Part shown: positions 1 to 8,298 of the stretch, one piece after another
How positions within the stretch are numbered: the first letter of the stretch is position 1
Layout of the letters: every line of letters starts with the position of its first letter
Source: Hungatella sp. UBA3048
Lineage (GTDB): Bacteria > Bacillota > Clostridia > Lachnospirales > Lachnospiraceae
Reading direction: 5' to 3'
Assembly (NCBI GenBank): GCA_002367105.1
Contig: DFCS01000025.1
Coordinates: forward strand, 1 to 64,000
DNA length: 64,000 bases
Translations under genes and position numbers: made by a program
Notes under the pieces: generated by a model
Seen by the model: the letters and a program-made list of their open reading frames with translations, nothing else
What the model was told of the DNA's origin: nothing
The model's database searches: none

Positions 1-44
1 AATTTTTATTATTCAATTCTGTCAGTTGGGGGGTGTGCGCCCAA

Positions 45-120
45 TAGAAAAAGAGAGTCCCCTGGTCCCGGAAAAGCAAAAAAACTTGCTTTTCCGGGAC
101 CAGGGGACTCTCTTTTTCTA
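45..120. repeat. Perfect 35-bp inverted repeat just downstream of dnaB
   Basis: Bases 45-79 are the exact reverse complement of 86-120, with a 6-nt loop. On the minus strand the hairpin begins 6 nt after the dnaB stop and its far arm ends in a T-rich stretch, so it can act as an intrinsic terminator for gdpP-rplI-dnaB. Thirty-five perfect pairs is much longer than a usual terminator stem, so a palindromic mobile repeat is an alternative. Confidence 0.85.
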
Positions 121-126
121 TCCTGC

Positions 127-1467
127 TCATTGCCTGGCCATGTTTGCAAACTTCGTATACTCTGGTCTCCAGACCAGATTGATCGTTCCAATCGGACCGT
201 TTCTCTGTTTCGCTATAATTACTTCCGCGATATTAGGCATATCCGTATCTTTATTATAATAATCATCACGGTAAAGGAACATAACCACGTCAGCATCCTG
301 CTCGATGGCTCCGGATTCTCGGAGGTCGGAAAGCATGGGGCGGTGGTCCGGTCTCGTTTCGCAGGCACGGCTTAACTGGGATAAGGCGATTACAGGAGCG
401 TTCATCTCTCTTGCCAGAGCTTTTAAGGATCTGGAGATTTCTGAGATCTCCTGCTGGCGGTTGTCGCCGCCTTTTCCGCTTCCGCTCATCAACTGAAGGT
501 AATCGATGATGACTACACTAAGTCCGTATTCCAGCTTCATCTTACGGCATTTGGAACGCAGTTCACCGATTGAAATTCCTGGGGTATCATCTATGATCAG
601 CTTGGAATTGCCGATAACTCCGATTCCCTCTACCACAGCATCCCAGTCGGAATCGGATAGGGTTCCGGTTCTAAGCTTTTGGGAATCTACATTGGATTCC
701 ATGGCAAGCATACGGTTTACCAGCTGTTCCTTGGACATCTCCAGGCTGAATACCATACAGGGCAGGCCTTTTTTCACAGCGATATGGTCTACCAGATTCA
801 GCACAAATGCCGTCTTTCCCATGGAAGGCCGGGCGGCGATGAGGACGAAATCCGAAGGCTGCAGTCCGGAGGTCTTATAATCCAAGTCAATAAAGCCTGT
901 GGGGATTCCGGTTACAGTTCCCTGGTTTTTGGAAGCCTCTTCGATTTTTTCCAGAACATTCATGGCAACCTGGCGGATGGGTACAAAATCACCGGAGCTG
1001 CGGTTCTGAAGCAGATCAAATATGGTCTTTTCCGTGACAGCCATAATGGTTTCCAAGGGTTCCTTTCCTGCGTAGCAGGTGTTGGCTATTTCTTCATTCG
1101 CCTTAATAAGCCGCCTTAGAACCGCTTTATCACGGACAATGTTCGCATAGGACTTTATATTGGCGGATGTGGGGACTGTGGTAATGATATCCCTGACAAA
1201 ATCCAGACTTGAAACCTCGGGAGGAACATCCTTTACTTTTAATCGGTTTTGAAGAGTCACCAAATCCACAGGTAAGTTCTCATTAAAAAGCTCCAGCATG
1301 GCCTCAAACATGATGCCATACTGGTGCTGATAAAAATCACCTGCTGTAACGATCTCGGAAGCCGTGATGATTGCATCCCGGTCCATCAGCATGGAACCGA
1401 TAACAGATTGCTCTGCCTCGATGCTGTGAGGGAGTACCCGTTTGATCAGGGCATCATCCATGTTCAT
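127..1467 (-). CDS. dnaB: Replicative DNA helicase DnaB
   Basis: This is the hexameric replicative helicase that unwinds DNA ahead of the replisome. The 446-residue product is full length for the family. The N-terminal primase-interacting domain starts with LPHSIEAEQSVIGSML. The RecA-like ATPase core has Walker A ARPSMGKTAF (about residue 210), the H3-like block IIDYLQLMSG (about 325), and the C-terminal block EQDADVVMFLYRDDYY. It lies 5 nt after rplI on the same strand, the usual rplI-dnaB order, and is followed by a long palindrome. The ATG start is consistent with the family N-terminus. Identification is secure. Confidence 0.98.
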   Translation of the reverse strand: MNMDDALIKRVLPHSIEAEQSVIGSMLMDRDAIITASEIVTAGDFYQHQYGIMFEAMLELFNENLPVDLVTLQNRLKVKDVPPEVSSLDFVRDIITTVPTSANIKSYANIVRDKAVLRRLIKANEEIANTCYAGKEPLETIMAVTEKTIFDLLQNRSSGDFVPIRQVAMNVLEKIEEASKNQGTVTGIPTGFIDLDYKTSGLQPSDFVLIAARPSMGKTAFVLNLVDHIAVKKGLPCMVFSLEMSKEQLVNRMLAMESNVDSQKLRTGTLSDSDWDAVVEGIGVIGNSKLIIDDTPGISIGELRSKCRKMKLEYGLSVVIIDYLQLMSGSGKGGDNRQQEISEISRSLKALAREMNAPVIALSQLSRACETRPDHRPMLSDLRESGAIEQDADVVMFLYRDDYYNKDTDMPNIAEVIIAKQRNGPIGTINLVWRPEYTKFANMARQ

Positions 1468-1472
1468 GCCTC

Positions 1473-1919
1473 CTAGCTTTCCACTACCTTAACATTCAGT
1501 TTTGCAGTTACATCTTTATGAAGCTTGATTGGAACCTCATGGGAACCAAAGGTCTTAAGTGGTTCAGGAAGGACCAGCTTCTTTTTATCAATATCATATC
1601 CCAGCTGGCTCTTAATGGCAGCGGAAATTTCCTTTCCTGATACAGAACCAAAGGCTCTTCCGCCCTCTCCTGCCCGAATGGATAAGGTGATAGCTGCTTC
1701 TGAAAGCTTGGCTCCAAGCTCTTTTGCCGCCTCCAGCTGTTCCGCTGCGATCCTGGACTCATTGGCCTTCTGAAGCTTTAAGTCATTTAAATTCTTAGCC
1801 GTTGCCTCGATTCCCAGCTTTTTAGGGAGAATGAAATTTCTTGCATATCCGTCGTTAACCTTAACGATCTGTCCCTTCTTGCCCAATGCCTTTACGTCTT
1901 CTAATAATACAACTTCCAT
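1473..1919 (-). CDS. rplI: 50S ribosomal protein L9
   Basis: L9 binds 23S rRNA near the base of the L1 stalk of the large subunit. The 148-residue product has the usual length and the signature N-terminus MEVVLLEDVKALGKKGQ, followed by the N-lobe block VNDGYARNFILPKKLG. The central charged helix (about 40-75) leads to the C-terminal lobe with GSVSGKEIS. Its ATG overlaps the stop of gdpP (TAATG), so the genes are translationally coupled in the gdpP-rplI-dnaB operon. Nothing is unusual. Confidence 0.98.
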   Translation of the reverse strand: MEVVLLEDVKALGKKGQIVKVNDGYARNFILPKKLGIEATAKNLNDLKLQKANESRIAAEQLEAAKELGAKLSEAAITLSIRAGEGGRAFGSVSGKEISAAIKSQLGYDIDKKKLVLPEPLKTFGSHEVPIKLHKDVTAKLNVKVVES

Positions 1920-3979
1920 TATGATATGTCTCCCTTCTCTAACATCTCTTTAATAACCGCTTTTACGCGGGTTTTGGCTTCTTCAATGCTGACTCCTGCA
2001 AGCTGTGCGCCTGCGATGGTACGGTGTCCGCCGCCGCCCAGCTTTTCCATCATGACCTGTACATTGACTTCATCAATGGAACGGGCGCTTATATACACCG
2101 CATGATTATAATCTGTCATTACAATGGAGGCCTTGATTCCGGCTATGTCAAGCAGCTCATTGGCTGCCTGAGCTCCCACAACCGTAGGGCTTCCGATTCC
2201 TTCCGAGGAACATACACTGATGGCAAAGCAGCCTTCGAAAATCTCTGCCTCCCGGACAGCTTCTGCTTTTGCCTTGTAATCTTCCAGGTCATCGCGGAAC
2301 ATCTTCCGCACACGGACTACATCCGCGCCGTTTCTTCTTAAGAAAGCTGCCGCTTCAAAGGTCCTGACTCCCGTCTGATTGGTAAAATTATTGGTATCAA
2401 TGACGATCCCTGCATACAGGGCATCTGCTTCCGCCGATTTGATCTTAATTCCGTCTGCAATGTATTGCAGAACCTCCGCTACCATCTCACAGGAGGAGGA
2501 AGCATACGGCTCTACATAAGACAGAACCGCATTGTCAATGATCTCACTGCTCTGCCTGTGATGATCCAGGACTACAATCGTCTTTACAAGACGCAAAAGC
2601 TCCGGGGCATCGGTAATGCTCGGACGGTTTACATCCACCACCACCAAAAGAGTATTGGCATCCACCAGCTCTGCTGCTTTGGATCCGGTCAGGAATAAAT
2701 CCTCCGGGTAATCGGGATTCCCCACAAAACGATCAAGAATAGGGCGTACCGAGGTCGTCACTTCATTAATAATGATATGGGCCTTCTTATCCATGGCCGT
2801 GGCAATGCGGTAAATTCCAACTGCAGCGCCAAAGGCATCAATATCTGTCAAACGATGCCCCATGATTAAAAGCCGGTCCTTTGTTTCCATCAGCTCCCTG
2901 AGGGCGTGAGCTTTTACACGGGCCTTTACACGGGTGGTCTTTTCTACCTGCTGGGCCTTGCCTCCGAAATACTGGATCCGTTCGCCATCCTTTATCACAG
3001 CCTGGTCACCGCCCCGCCCAAGGGCCATATCAATAGCGATTCTTGCGAAGTCGTAATTTCTGGAATAGCTATCCCCGTTCATACCCAGGCCAATGCTTAA
3101 GGTCACCGCCATCTCATTGCCGATATTGACGGTTTTCACTTCCTCCAGAATGGAAAAACGGTTTTCTTTCAGCTCGGTGATATAGGATTGTTTTATGGAT
3201 ATAAAATATTTATCTTTTTCCAGTTTCTTAACGATTCCGTTCATATTGGAAATGTACTTCGTGATCTTCCGGTCAATGAGGGCCGTAAGCAGAGAACGGC
3301 GTACTTCTTCCACACTCTCTAGCGCCTCATCATAATTATCCAGATAAATAAGACCTGCCACCATTTTCTGATCATCTACCATCTGTTTATAGGAGAGAAT
3401 TTCCGTTTCATCAAAAAGATAGACCGCCACGAGCATCTGTCCGGCAGCCTCCACTCCAACGGATGAAATAATCGCTTCCTGTGAATCTTTCATAAAGACA
3501 GGTTTTAAGCGGATCTGGTATTTCCTTTCATTGCGTGCGGCATGCAAAACGGCCATTCCTTCGTTAAGCTTTAACACTTCCTTCGTAATCTCCGGAAAAA
3601 TAGTCATGAGGTTCTTTTTTGTGACCTTTAGAGGCTTTTCCTCCCCTAACACCTCTGAAAACGCTGTATTCCCCCAGAGAATCCTTCCGTCAACATCCGC
3701 CATTGCATACGGAAGTTCCAGATCAGTAAGAAGCTGCTTCTGCATCCAGGAATATTCCGCAGAAAATTCCACAAGGCCGCTCATCAGAAGTCTCCTTCTG
3801 TAAGTATAAAGCCAGACTGCTATACCAACATACAAAAGCGTAAAAACGGCCATAATAATACCCGCCTTTGTACTGGCAGCGCCGATCACCGTATTGGCGG
3901 CGATCAGCAGTGCGCTTAGATAAAGCGGCCACTGCATATACGTCCTTAGCTGTCCCTTTATTTTGAACTTTTCTTTCAT
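1919..3979 (-). CDS. gdpP: Cyclic-di-AMP phosphodiesterase GdpP (YybT)
   Basis: Membrane-bound phosphodiesterase that hydrolyses c-di-AMP to pApA. The 686-residue product has the family layout. Two transmembrane helices occupy roughly residues 15-60. A PAS-like domain follows (about 85-185) with YAMADVDGRILWGN, then a degenerate GGDEF domain (about 190-330). The DHH domain has GHRLTDIDAFGAAVG and VVLDHHRQS. The C-terminal DHHA1 domain has GGGGHRTIAGAQL. Metal-binding Asp/His residues of the DHH core are present. It is the first gene of gdpP-rplI-dnaB. Function is assigned by family; the PAS domain binds heme in characterised members. Confidence 0.96.
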   Translation of the reverse strand: MKEKFKIKGQLRTYMQWPLYLSALLIAANTVIGAASTKAGIIMAVFTLLYVGIAVWLYTYRRRLLMSGLVEFSAEYSWMQKQLLTDLELPYAMADVDGRILWGNTAFSEVLGEEKPLKVTKKNLMTIFPEITKEVLKLNEGMAVLHAARNERKYQIRLKPVFMKDSQEAIISSVGVEAAGQMLVAVYLFDETEILSYKQMVDDQKMVAGLIYLDNYDEALESVEEVRRSLLTALIDRKITKYISNMNGIVKKLEKDKYFISIKQSYITELKENRFSILEEVKTVNIGNEMAVTLSIGLGMNGDSYSRNYDFARIAIDMALGRGGDQAVIKDGERIQYFGGKAQQVEKTTRVKARVKAHALRELMETKDRLLIMGHRLTDIDAFGAAVGIYRIATAMDKKAHIIINEVTTSVRPILDRFVGNPDYPEDLFLTGSKAAELVDANTLLVVVDVNRPSITDAPELLRLVKTIVVLDHHRQSSEIIDNAVLSYVEPYASSSCEMVAEVLQYIADGIKIKSAEADALYAGIVIDTNNFTNQTGVRTFEAAAFLRRNGADVVRVRKMFRDDLEDYKAKAEAVREAEIFEGCFAISVCSSEGIGSPTVVGAQAANELLDIAGIKASIVMTDYNHAVYISARSIDEVNVQVMMEKLGGGGHRTIAGAQLAGVSIEEAKTRVKAVIKEMLEKGDIS

Positions 3980-4111
3980 ATCTTTCTCCTTATGGAAAAA
4001 AGGGTTCTCTTTTTCACTGTCTTAACATTATATCATAGTCATCTGGGTTCGTCCATTAAATTACAAAAAGTAAGGAAATACAAGGCTTTCCGTAGATTTG
4101 AAATGATTTTT

Positions 4112-4151
4112 AAAGGGTTTTTGCGTTACATAAAACGCAAAAACCCCTTTT
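4112..4151. terminator. Bidirectional intrinsic terminator after the response regulator gene
   Basis: A 16-17 bp stem (4112-4127 with 4134-4150, one bulged base) has A/T runs on both sides and lies about 80 nt past the stop of the minus-strand receiver gene at 4228. The rest of 3980-4227 holds the gdpP ribosome binding site and no recognisable gene. Confidence 0.8.
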
Positions 4152-4227
4152 GACTGTTTAACCATTATATCCAGACTTATCCTGCTCTGTGAAGGCAGAA
4201 ATCACCGCCTGCTATCTTTTACGTGCA

Positions 4228-4605
4228 TTATACGACTACTCTTTTATTCATTTTATATTGATCAATCATTTTAATAATCTGCGTTTTTGTATAGGGCTTT
4301 ATAATAAAGCCAAAAGCCCGTATCTTCCAGGCTTCCAGCGAAAAGCCGGGAATGCCGGAAAGAAGCACTACCTCCGGTGGATCCGGAAGTTCATACAGCT
4401 TAGCTGCAAGAGTAATTCCGCTGATGTCCGGCATGACCACATCCGAAAACACCATATCTACCGGATTTTCTCTCACATATTGTATGGCTGTAATGGCTTC
4501 ATTGAAGCTTCCGCACAGCTCAATTCCGTCTATTTCCTTCAAAATACGAGTAAGCTTGATTAATAATTCCTCTGAGTTATCCACTACTGCAACCCTGATG
4601 CTCAT
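4228..4605 (-). CDS. Receiver-only response regulator (CheY/Spo0F-like)
   Basis: A 125-residue protein consisting only of a phospho-receiver domain. The acidic pocket is seen near VAVVDNSEE (residues 5-13), the phospho-acceptor Asp in VFSDVVMPDISG (about 54-57), the conserved Thr/Ser position in VVLLSG (about 82), and the Lys in GFIIKPY (about 103). There is no output domain and no histidine kinase beside it, so its partner is elsewhere. A strong ribosome binding site (GGAGGAATT) precedes the ATG and it has its own promoter and terminator. It could be a phosphorelay intermediate or control a protein partner; the sequence does not say which. Confidence 0.85.
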   Translation of the reverse strand: MSIRVAVVDNSEELLIKLTRILKEIDGIELCGSFNEAITAIQYVRENPVDMVFSDVVMPDISGITLAAKLYELPDPPEVVLLSGIPGFSLEAWKIRAFGFIIKPYTKTQIIKMIDQYKMNKRVVV

Positions 4606-4651
4606 AATTCCTCCATGGTTTTATCTCTTTTTCATTAAATGTAATAATACT

Positions 4652-4680
4652 ATTATACTTAAAAATGGATATTCTTTCAA
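4652..4680 (-). promoter_or_regulatory. Promoter of the receiver-only regulator
   Basis: On the minus strand, -35 TTGAAA (4675-4680) and -10 TATAAT (4652-4657) are separated by exactly 17 bp, about 45 bp upstream of the ATG at 4605. Confidence 0.75.
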
Positions 4681-4928
4681 CTGGGACAATATAAATTATG
4701 ACCTTCGCGTCGGTTTTTGATACCTTGACAAGGCCTTTAAGCATGAGTATATGTATAATCTGGCAAAAAAAATGTGGGAATGAATGCAGAAATCCAGAAC
4801 CATTGTTTGAAGATGAAAGAAAGGTTTTTAACTTTATTTTGATGATAAGTGACCGTTATACCGGGCGGAATATCCGTCACTGCCCTGCCCCTCATTTATG
4901 AGAAGCAAGGCAGATAGAAGAATCTTCC
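4681..4928. other. Intergenic region without a recognisable gene
   Basis: Between the regulator promoter and the end of glnB no convincing reading frame is seen on either strand. There is an imperfect stem at about 4877-4915 that could end the amt-glnB transcript, but it lacks a clear T-run. A TTGACA at about 4733 with TATAAT-like bases downstream is on the plus strand with no gene following. Confidence 0.5.
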
Positions 4929-5270
4929 TTATTTGACCGCGTCAACTCCCCTCTCTCCAGTGCGGATCCTGATGGCATCTTGTACATCGGATATAAATAT
5001 CTTCCCATCGCCGAATTCTCCGGTATAAGCCCTGTCTACGATACAGGTAATAACAGCCTCCGCCTGTTCATCCGGCACCACTGTCTCAATTTTGATTTTT
5101 GTGAGAAAGTTGTAATCCACCTCAACACCCCGGACAAACTCCGTCCAGCCCTTCTGGTTTCCGCAGCCCATGACCTGTATGACGCTTAAGCCATTTAAGT
5201 TCAGCTTATCTATGACTTCCTTAATCTCCTCCAGTTTCTCCGGACGGATATATGCTTCTATTTTTTTCAT
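4929..5270 (-). CDS. glnB: PII nitrogen regulatory protein (GlnB/GlnK family)
   Basis: Trimeric PII protein that senses 2-oxoglutarate and ATP/ADP and commonly docks onto the Amt channel. The start at 5270 (MKKIEAYIRPEKLEEIK) is chosen because AAGGAGGG lies just upstream; the frame stays open further into amt but that extension is not PII-like. The 113-residue product has the T-loop GNQKGWTEFVRG and the B-loop TGEFGDGKIFI. The Tyr51 site that is uridylylated in enterobacteria is replaced (VEVDYNF), as expected for a PII not controlled by GlnD. It is 19 nt after amt, forming an amt-glnB operon, which favours a GlnK-type role at the ammonium channel. Confidence 0.95.
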   Translation of the reverse strand: MKKIEAYIRPEKLEEIKEVIDKLNLNGLSVIQVMGCGNQKGWTEFVRGVEVDYNFLTKIKIETVVPDEQAEAVITCIVDRAYTGEFGDGKIFISDVQDAIRIRTGERGVDAVK

Positions 5271-5289
5271 ATGGGGACCCTCCTTTCTC

Positions 5290-6525
5290 TTAATCCATTC
5301 CGTTAAATGCGGGATAAGCGGTTTCACCATGCTCCGAAATATCAAGTCCGAGAGCTTCCTCTTTCTTTGAAACCTTAATTCCTTTCGTGACAAGTGAAGT
5401 GATTCTCGCTGCAATCAGAGTTCCTATAACGGCAATCACAATGGTGATCCCGATGGCCGCCAGCTGGCGGAGGAAAAGAGTGGCTTCACCAAATGCAAGA
5501 CCGTTCCAGGCCGCCGCCGGATTAATACTGGTTTTCCCAAATATTCCGGTGGCAATCCCGCCCCAGATACCGCCGATCCCGTGACATCCGAATACATCCA
5601 AGGCATCGTCATAGCCAAATCTGGACTTTACGTAATCGATAAAAAAATAACAAATCGGGCTGACAAGCCCTCCGATAATGATTGCCGCCCAGACCGGCAC
5701 AAAGCCGGCGCCGGGAGTTATGGCCACCAGGCCGATGACCATACCGGTGGAAGCACCCACAAGTGTTGGCTTTCCGTTCTTTATAACCTCCACCAGTACC
5801 CAGGAAAGGAGGGCAGAGGCCGCCGCGGTATTGGTTGTCATAAATGCATGGGCAGCCAGCTCATTTGCCGCCAGGGCACTGCCGCCGTTAAAGCCAAACC
5901 ACCCAAACCAGAGCAGGGAAGCCCCCAGGAATACGAAGGGGATATTGTGAGGATGATAAGGTGCTTTTCCCAGATTCTTTCGTTTGCCGAGGAGAATGGA
6001 AAGTACCAGCGCACTGACGCCGGAGCTGATATGTACCACATTTCCTCCTGCAAAATCAATAGAACCGATCCGGAATAAATAGCCTCCTCCCCATACCATA
6101 TGAGCCAGGGGATAATAGACGATCAATGACCAGAGTACCATAAAAAGAACGAGGGAAGCAAACTTCATCCGCTCCGCAATGGCTCCCGTGATCAACGCCG
6201 GGGCGATGACGGCAAACATCATCTGGAATATGGCAAAGGCCAAGGTGTTGGGATAAGGCAGGGTTGTGTCCGTAAAGGTGTTGAAATTGAGACCGGCCCA
6301 TCTGAAATCACCGATGACTCCTCCCAGGTCACCGCTGAAAGCCAGGGAAAAGCCGATCAAAACCCACATAACTGATCCGACTCCCATGATGATGGCAGAT
6401 GACATCATCATATTAATAACATTTTTGCGTTTTACCAGACCTCCGTAAAAAAATGCCAGCCCCGGCGTCATGATAAAAACCAGTGCCGAACTGGTCAAAA
6501 GCCAGGCCAAATCTCCATGATCCAT
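5290..6525 (-). CDS. amt: Ammonium transporter Amt
   Basis: Trimeric inner-membrane ammonium channel. The 411-residue product begins MDHGDLAWLLTSSALVFIM, with GGAGGAG 8-9 nt upstream, so the start at 6525 is preferred over an upstream in-frame codon. About eleven hydrophobic helices are visible. Family blocks include PGLAFFYGGLVKRKN, the first pore His region GNVVHISSGVSA, and the second pore His in FGCHGIGGIWGG. It is cotranscribed with glnB from a promoter 120 bp upstream, through a leader with an intrinsic terminator, which suggests expression by antitermination. Confidence 0.97.
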   Translation of the reverse strand: MDHGDLAWLLTSSALVFIMTPGLAFFYGGLVKRKNVINMMMSSAIIMGVGSVMWVLIGFSLAFSGDLGGVIGDFRWAGLNFNTFTDTTLPYPNTLAFAIFQMMFAVIAPALITGAIAERMKFASLVLFMVLWSLIVYYPLAHMVWGGGYLFRIGSIDFAGGNVVHISSGVSALVLSILLGKRKNLGKAPYHPHNIPFVFLGASLLWFGWFGFNGGSALAANELAAHAFMTTNTAAASALLSWVLVEVIKNGKPTLVGASTGMVIGLVAITPGAGFVPVWAAIIIGGLVSPICYFFIDYVKSRFGYDDALDVFGCHGIGGIWGGIATGIFGKTSINPAAAWNGLAFGEATLFLRQLAAIGITIVIAVIGTLIAARITSLVTKGIKVSKKEEALGLDISEHGETAYPAFNGMD

Positions 6526-6552
6526 AATTGCAGCTCCTCCTTTTAAATTCAG

Positions 6553-6610
6553 ATAAAAAAATGAAGCCATAACCCTTTGTGCCAGTGCACAATGTTATGG
6601 CTTCGTTGCC
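6553..6610 (-). promoter_or_regulatory. Leader terminator with ANTAR-type hexaloop hairpin upstream of amt
   Basis: On the minus strand, 6604-6594 pairs with 6573-6563 (11 bp, with an inner 6-bp stem) and is followed by a run of T (6561-6555), forming an intrinsic terminator between promoter and amt. Overlapping its 5' arm is GGC-AACGAA-GCC (6610-6599), a hairpin with a six-base loop having A at position 1 and G at position 4. This is the signature of RNA sites bound by ANTAR antiterminators such as EutV and NasR. A preceding small hairpin (CCG-GAGA-CGG, about 6635-6624) could be the first of the usual pair but does not show the canonical loop. Confidence 0.7.
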
Positions 6611-6642
6611 TTTTAGTTTTCTGCCGTCTCCGGTATAGGGTT

Positions 6643-6671
6643 AGACTAAAGGAAGAGCAGTTATTTGTCAA
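6643..6671 (-). promoter_or_regulatory. amt-glnB promoter
   Basis: Minus-strand -35 TTGACA (6666-6671) and -10 TAGTCT (6643-6648) with a 17-bp spacer. Transcription would begin near 6636 and run through the hairpin leader into amt. Confidence 0.75.
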
Positions 6672-6776
6672 GAAATTTCCAAAGAACTGCCTGATAAACT
6701 TATTTTTTAAATTTACTGGTTTAAAAAATGAATTTAATTCTTTCATTTTCATTGAATTTGGGGCCAGGCATATCTA

Positions 6777-8294
6777 TTACAGCAGAATCATACCGCCGTT
6801 ATTAACAATCTCCACCAGAGAATGCTTACGCAAATACTCCAGGGCCATCTGCGGAACCTCTGTTCCAATGCGTTTTATGACCCGGCATTCCCTGTATACC
6901 TCATAACCTCCGGTGCCGCTGGCCCGGTAATCGCTCATGCAAAGGCTTAAGGTTCGGCCTGCAAGAGGTTCTCCCTTATACAGGATCTTCTTCACCCGGT
7001 TACCCACAGATTCTTTTAAGTCCACTTCAAAGGTGATCCCGGAAAAATAATCATAATTATAATGCTCCACTTTAGGCTTTAAGAACATGTCTGATATCTC
7101 TATATTCCCATCTTTTAAAGTAAAATATTCGGCGCAGCGCTCCAAAGCCTTTTTAACAGACTCTTCGTTTACCTCAAGGACCACAAGAGTGTTGGAAAAC
7201 GGATAGACCCGCACCAGATCCCGCATAGTCACATGATCCGGCAGGCTGATAGGCGAATTTCCCAGGCCAACACAGGAGATATCCGCACCCGTATAGTTAA
7301 TCTGGACCTGATTGAAAAAATCTGCGATGGGCGATCCATAGAGGGCCATTTTAAGCTTACTCTTTTCCGGAACCGGCTCCTTTAAACGGCCGATGTCCAC
7401 ATCCAGCCATTCCTGTACCGCCTCCTCCAGAGGAAGCAGAGATTCGTAAGGCTCTTTCCCATGAACTTCCCCGGCAGGGCAGATGGAAGATTTCACCGAA
7501 ACCTTCCCGTTTTCAAGCCTGATATCCAGACAGGCATACTGTGCGGCATTAGGAGCCAGCTGCAGGGTATGGGTTCCGAATAAATCTCTTCCGGGAACTG
7601 ACATGTGCTGGTGGGCGGTCAAAAGGATGTCGTAATCCAGCTCCTTTAATATGCGGCAGCCCACATTTTCTCCTGATGTGCTTAAAACCATCCCGTTGTC
7701 AAGATCACATTCATAGCCGCCGTGATAGATGCAAACGGTGACATCTGCCTGGTTTTTTAAATTTTGCAGCTCTTTTGCCGCCGCTTCAAAAGCGTCGGTA
7801 ATATGGATCTTCTCTAAATGTTCCGGCTGCTCCCACACGTTAACATAATCCGTCACAACACCGGTCACACCCAGGCGAAGCCCGTTTTCCAATGTAAAAA
7901 CATGGCTCCTTGATATGTGGGCATTTCCTTCTAAGTCTATGGCATTGGCACAAAGGCAAATTCCCTGAAGTGCCTGAACGTAATCTGCAAGGCATTCATA
8001 GCCAAAATTAAAATCATGATTTCCCGGAACAACAGCATCATAACCAGCCTCATTGTATACCCTTGCTATGGGATTTATTCCGGGGACAGCATCCCTCCGG
8101 GAAGTGATATAGGTGGCAAAGGGCGCCCCCTGCAGTGTATCTCCTCCATCAAATACAAGGGTATTCCCATCTTTTTGAAAGTTGGAGATGCAGTTTAAAA
8201 GTCCCATGGGCCGTTCTTCTCTATCTCCGTAAGAGGTGGGGAACAGGTATCCATGCACATCCGAGGTGTAATAAATTCTTGCCTGTTTCTCCAA
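6777..8294 (-). CDS. 5'-nucleotidase / 2',3'-cyclic nucleotide phosphodiesterase family metallophosphatase
   Basis: Predicted dinuclear-metal phosphoesterase that removes phosphate from nucleotides or related esters. The N-terminal calcineurin-like domain has YYTSDVHGYL (about residues 8-17), FDGGDTLQG (48-56), VVPGNHDFNFG (about 90-100), YHGGYECD and TAHQHMSVPG. The C-terminal 5'-nucleotidase domain (about 300-480) includes NSPISLPDHVTMRDLVRVYP. At 505 residues it is family length. No signal peptide or anchor is visible, unlike the many exported members, so it is probably cytosolic. It is the last gene, 4 nt after phnE, of a LacI-controlled PhnCDE-type operon, so it likely acts on the imported phosphorylated compound. 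Confidence 0.88.
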   Translation of the reverse strand: MEKQARIYYTSDVHGYLFPTSYGDREERPMGLLNCISNFQKDGNTLVFDGGDTLQGAPFATYITSRRDAVPGINPIARVYNEAGYDAVVPGNHDFNFGYECLADYVQALQGICLCANAIDLEGNAHISRSHVFTLENGLRLGVTGVVTDYVNVWEQPEHLEKIHITDAFEAAAKELQNLKNQADVTVCIYHGGYECDLDNGMVLSTSGENVGCRILKELDYDILLTAHQHMSVPGRDLFGTHTLQLAPNAAQYACLDIRLENGKVSVKSSICPAGEVHGKEPYESLLPLEEAVQEWLDVDIGRLKEPVPEKSKLKMALYGSPIADFFNQVQINYTGADISCVGLGNSPISLPDHVTMRDLVRVYPFSNTLVVLEVNEESVKKALERCAEYFTLKDGNIEISDMFLKPKVEHYNYDYFSGITFEVDLKESVGNRVKKILYKGEPLAGRTLSLCMSDYRASGTGGYEVYRECRVIKRIGTEVPQMALEYLRKHSLVEIVNNGGMILL

Positions 8295-8298
8295 CTGA

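Noticed and set aside
5271..5414. N-terminal extension of the PII protein
   Set aside because: The extra codons overlap the amt 3' end and have no PII similarity; a strong ribosome binding site supports the start at 5270.
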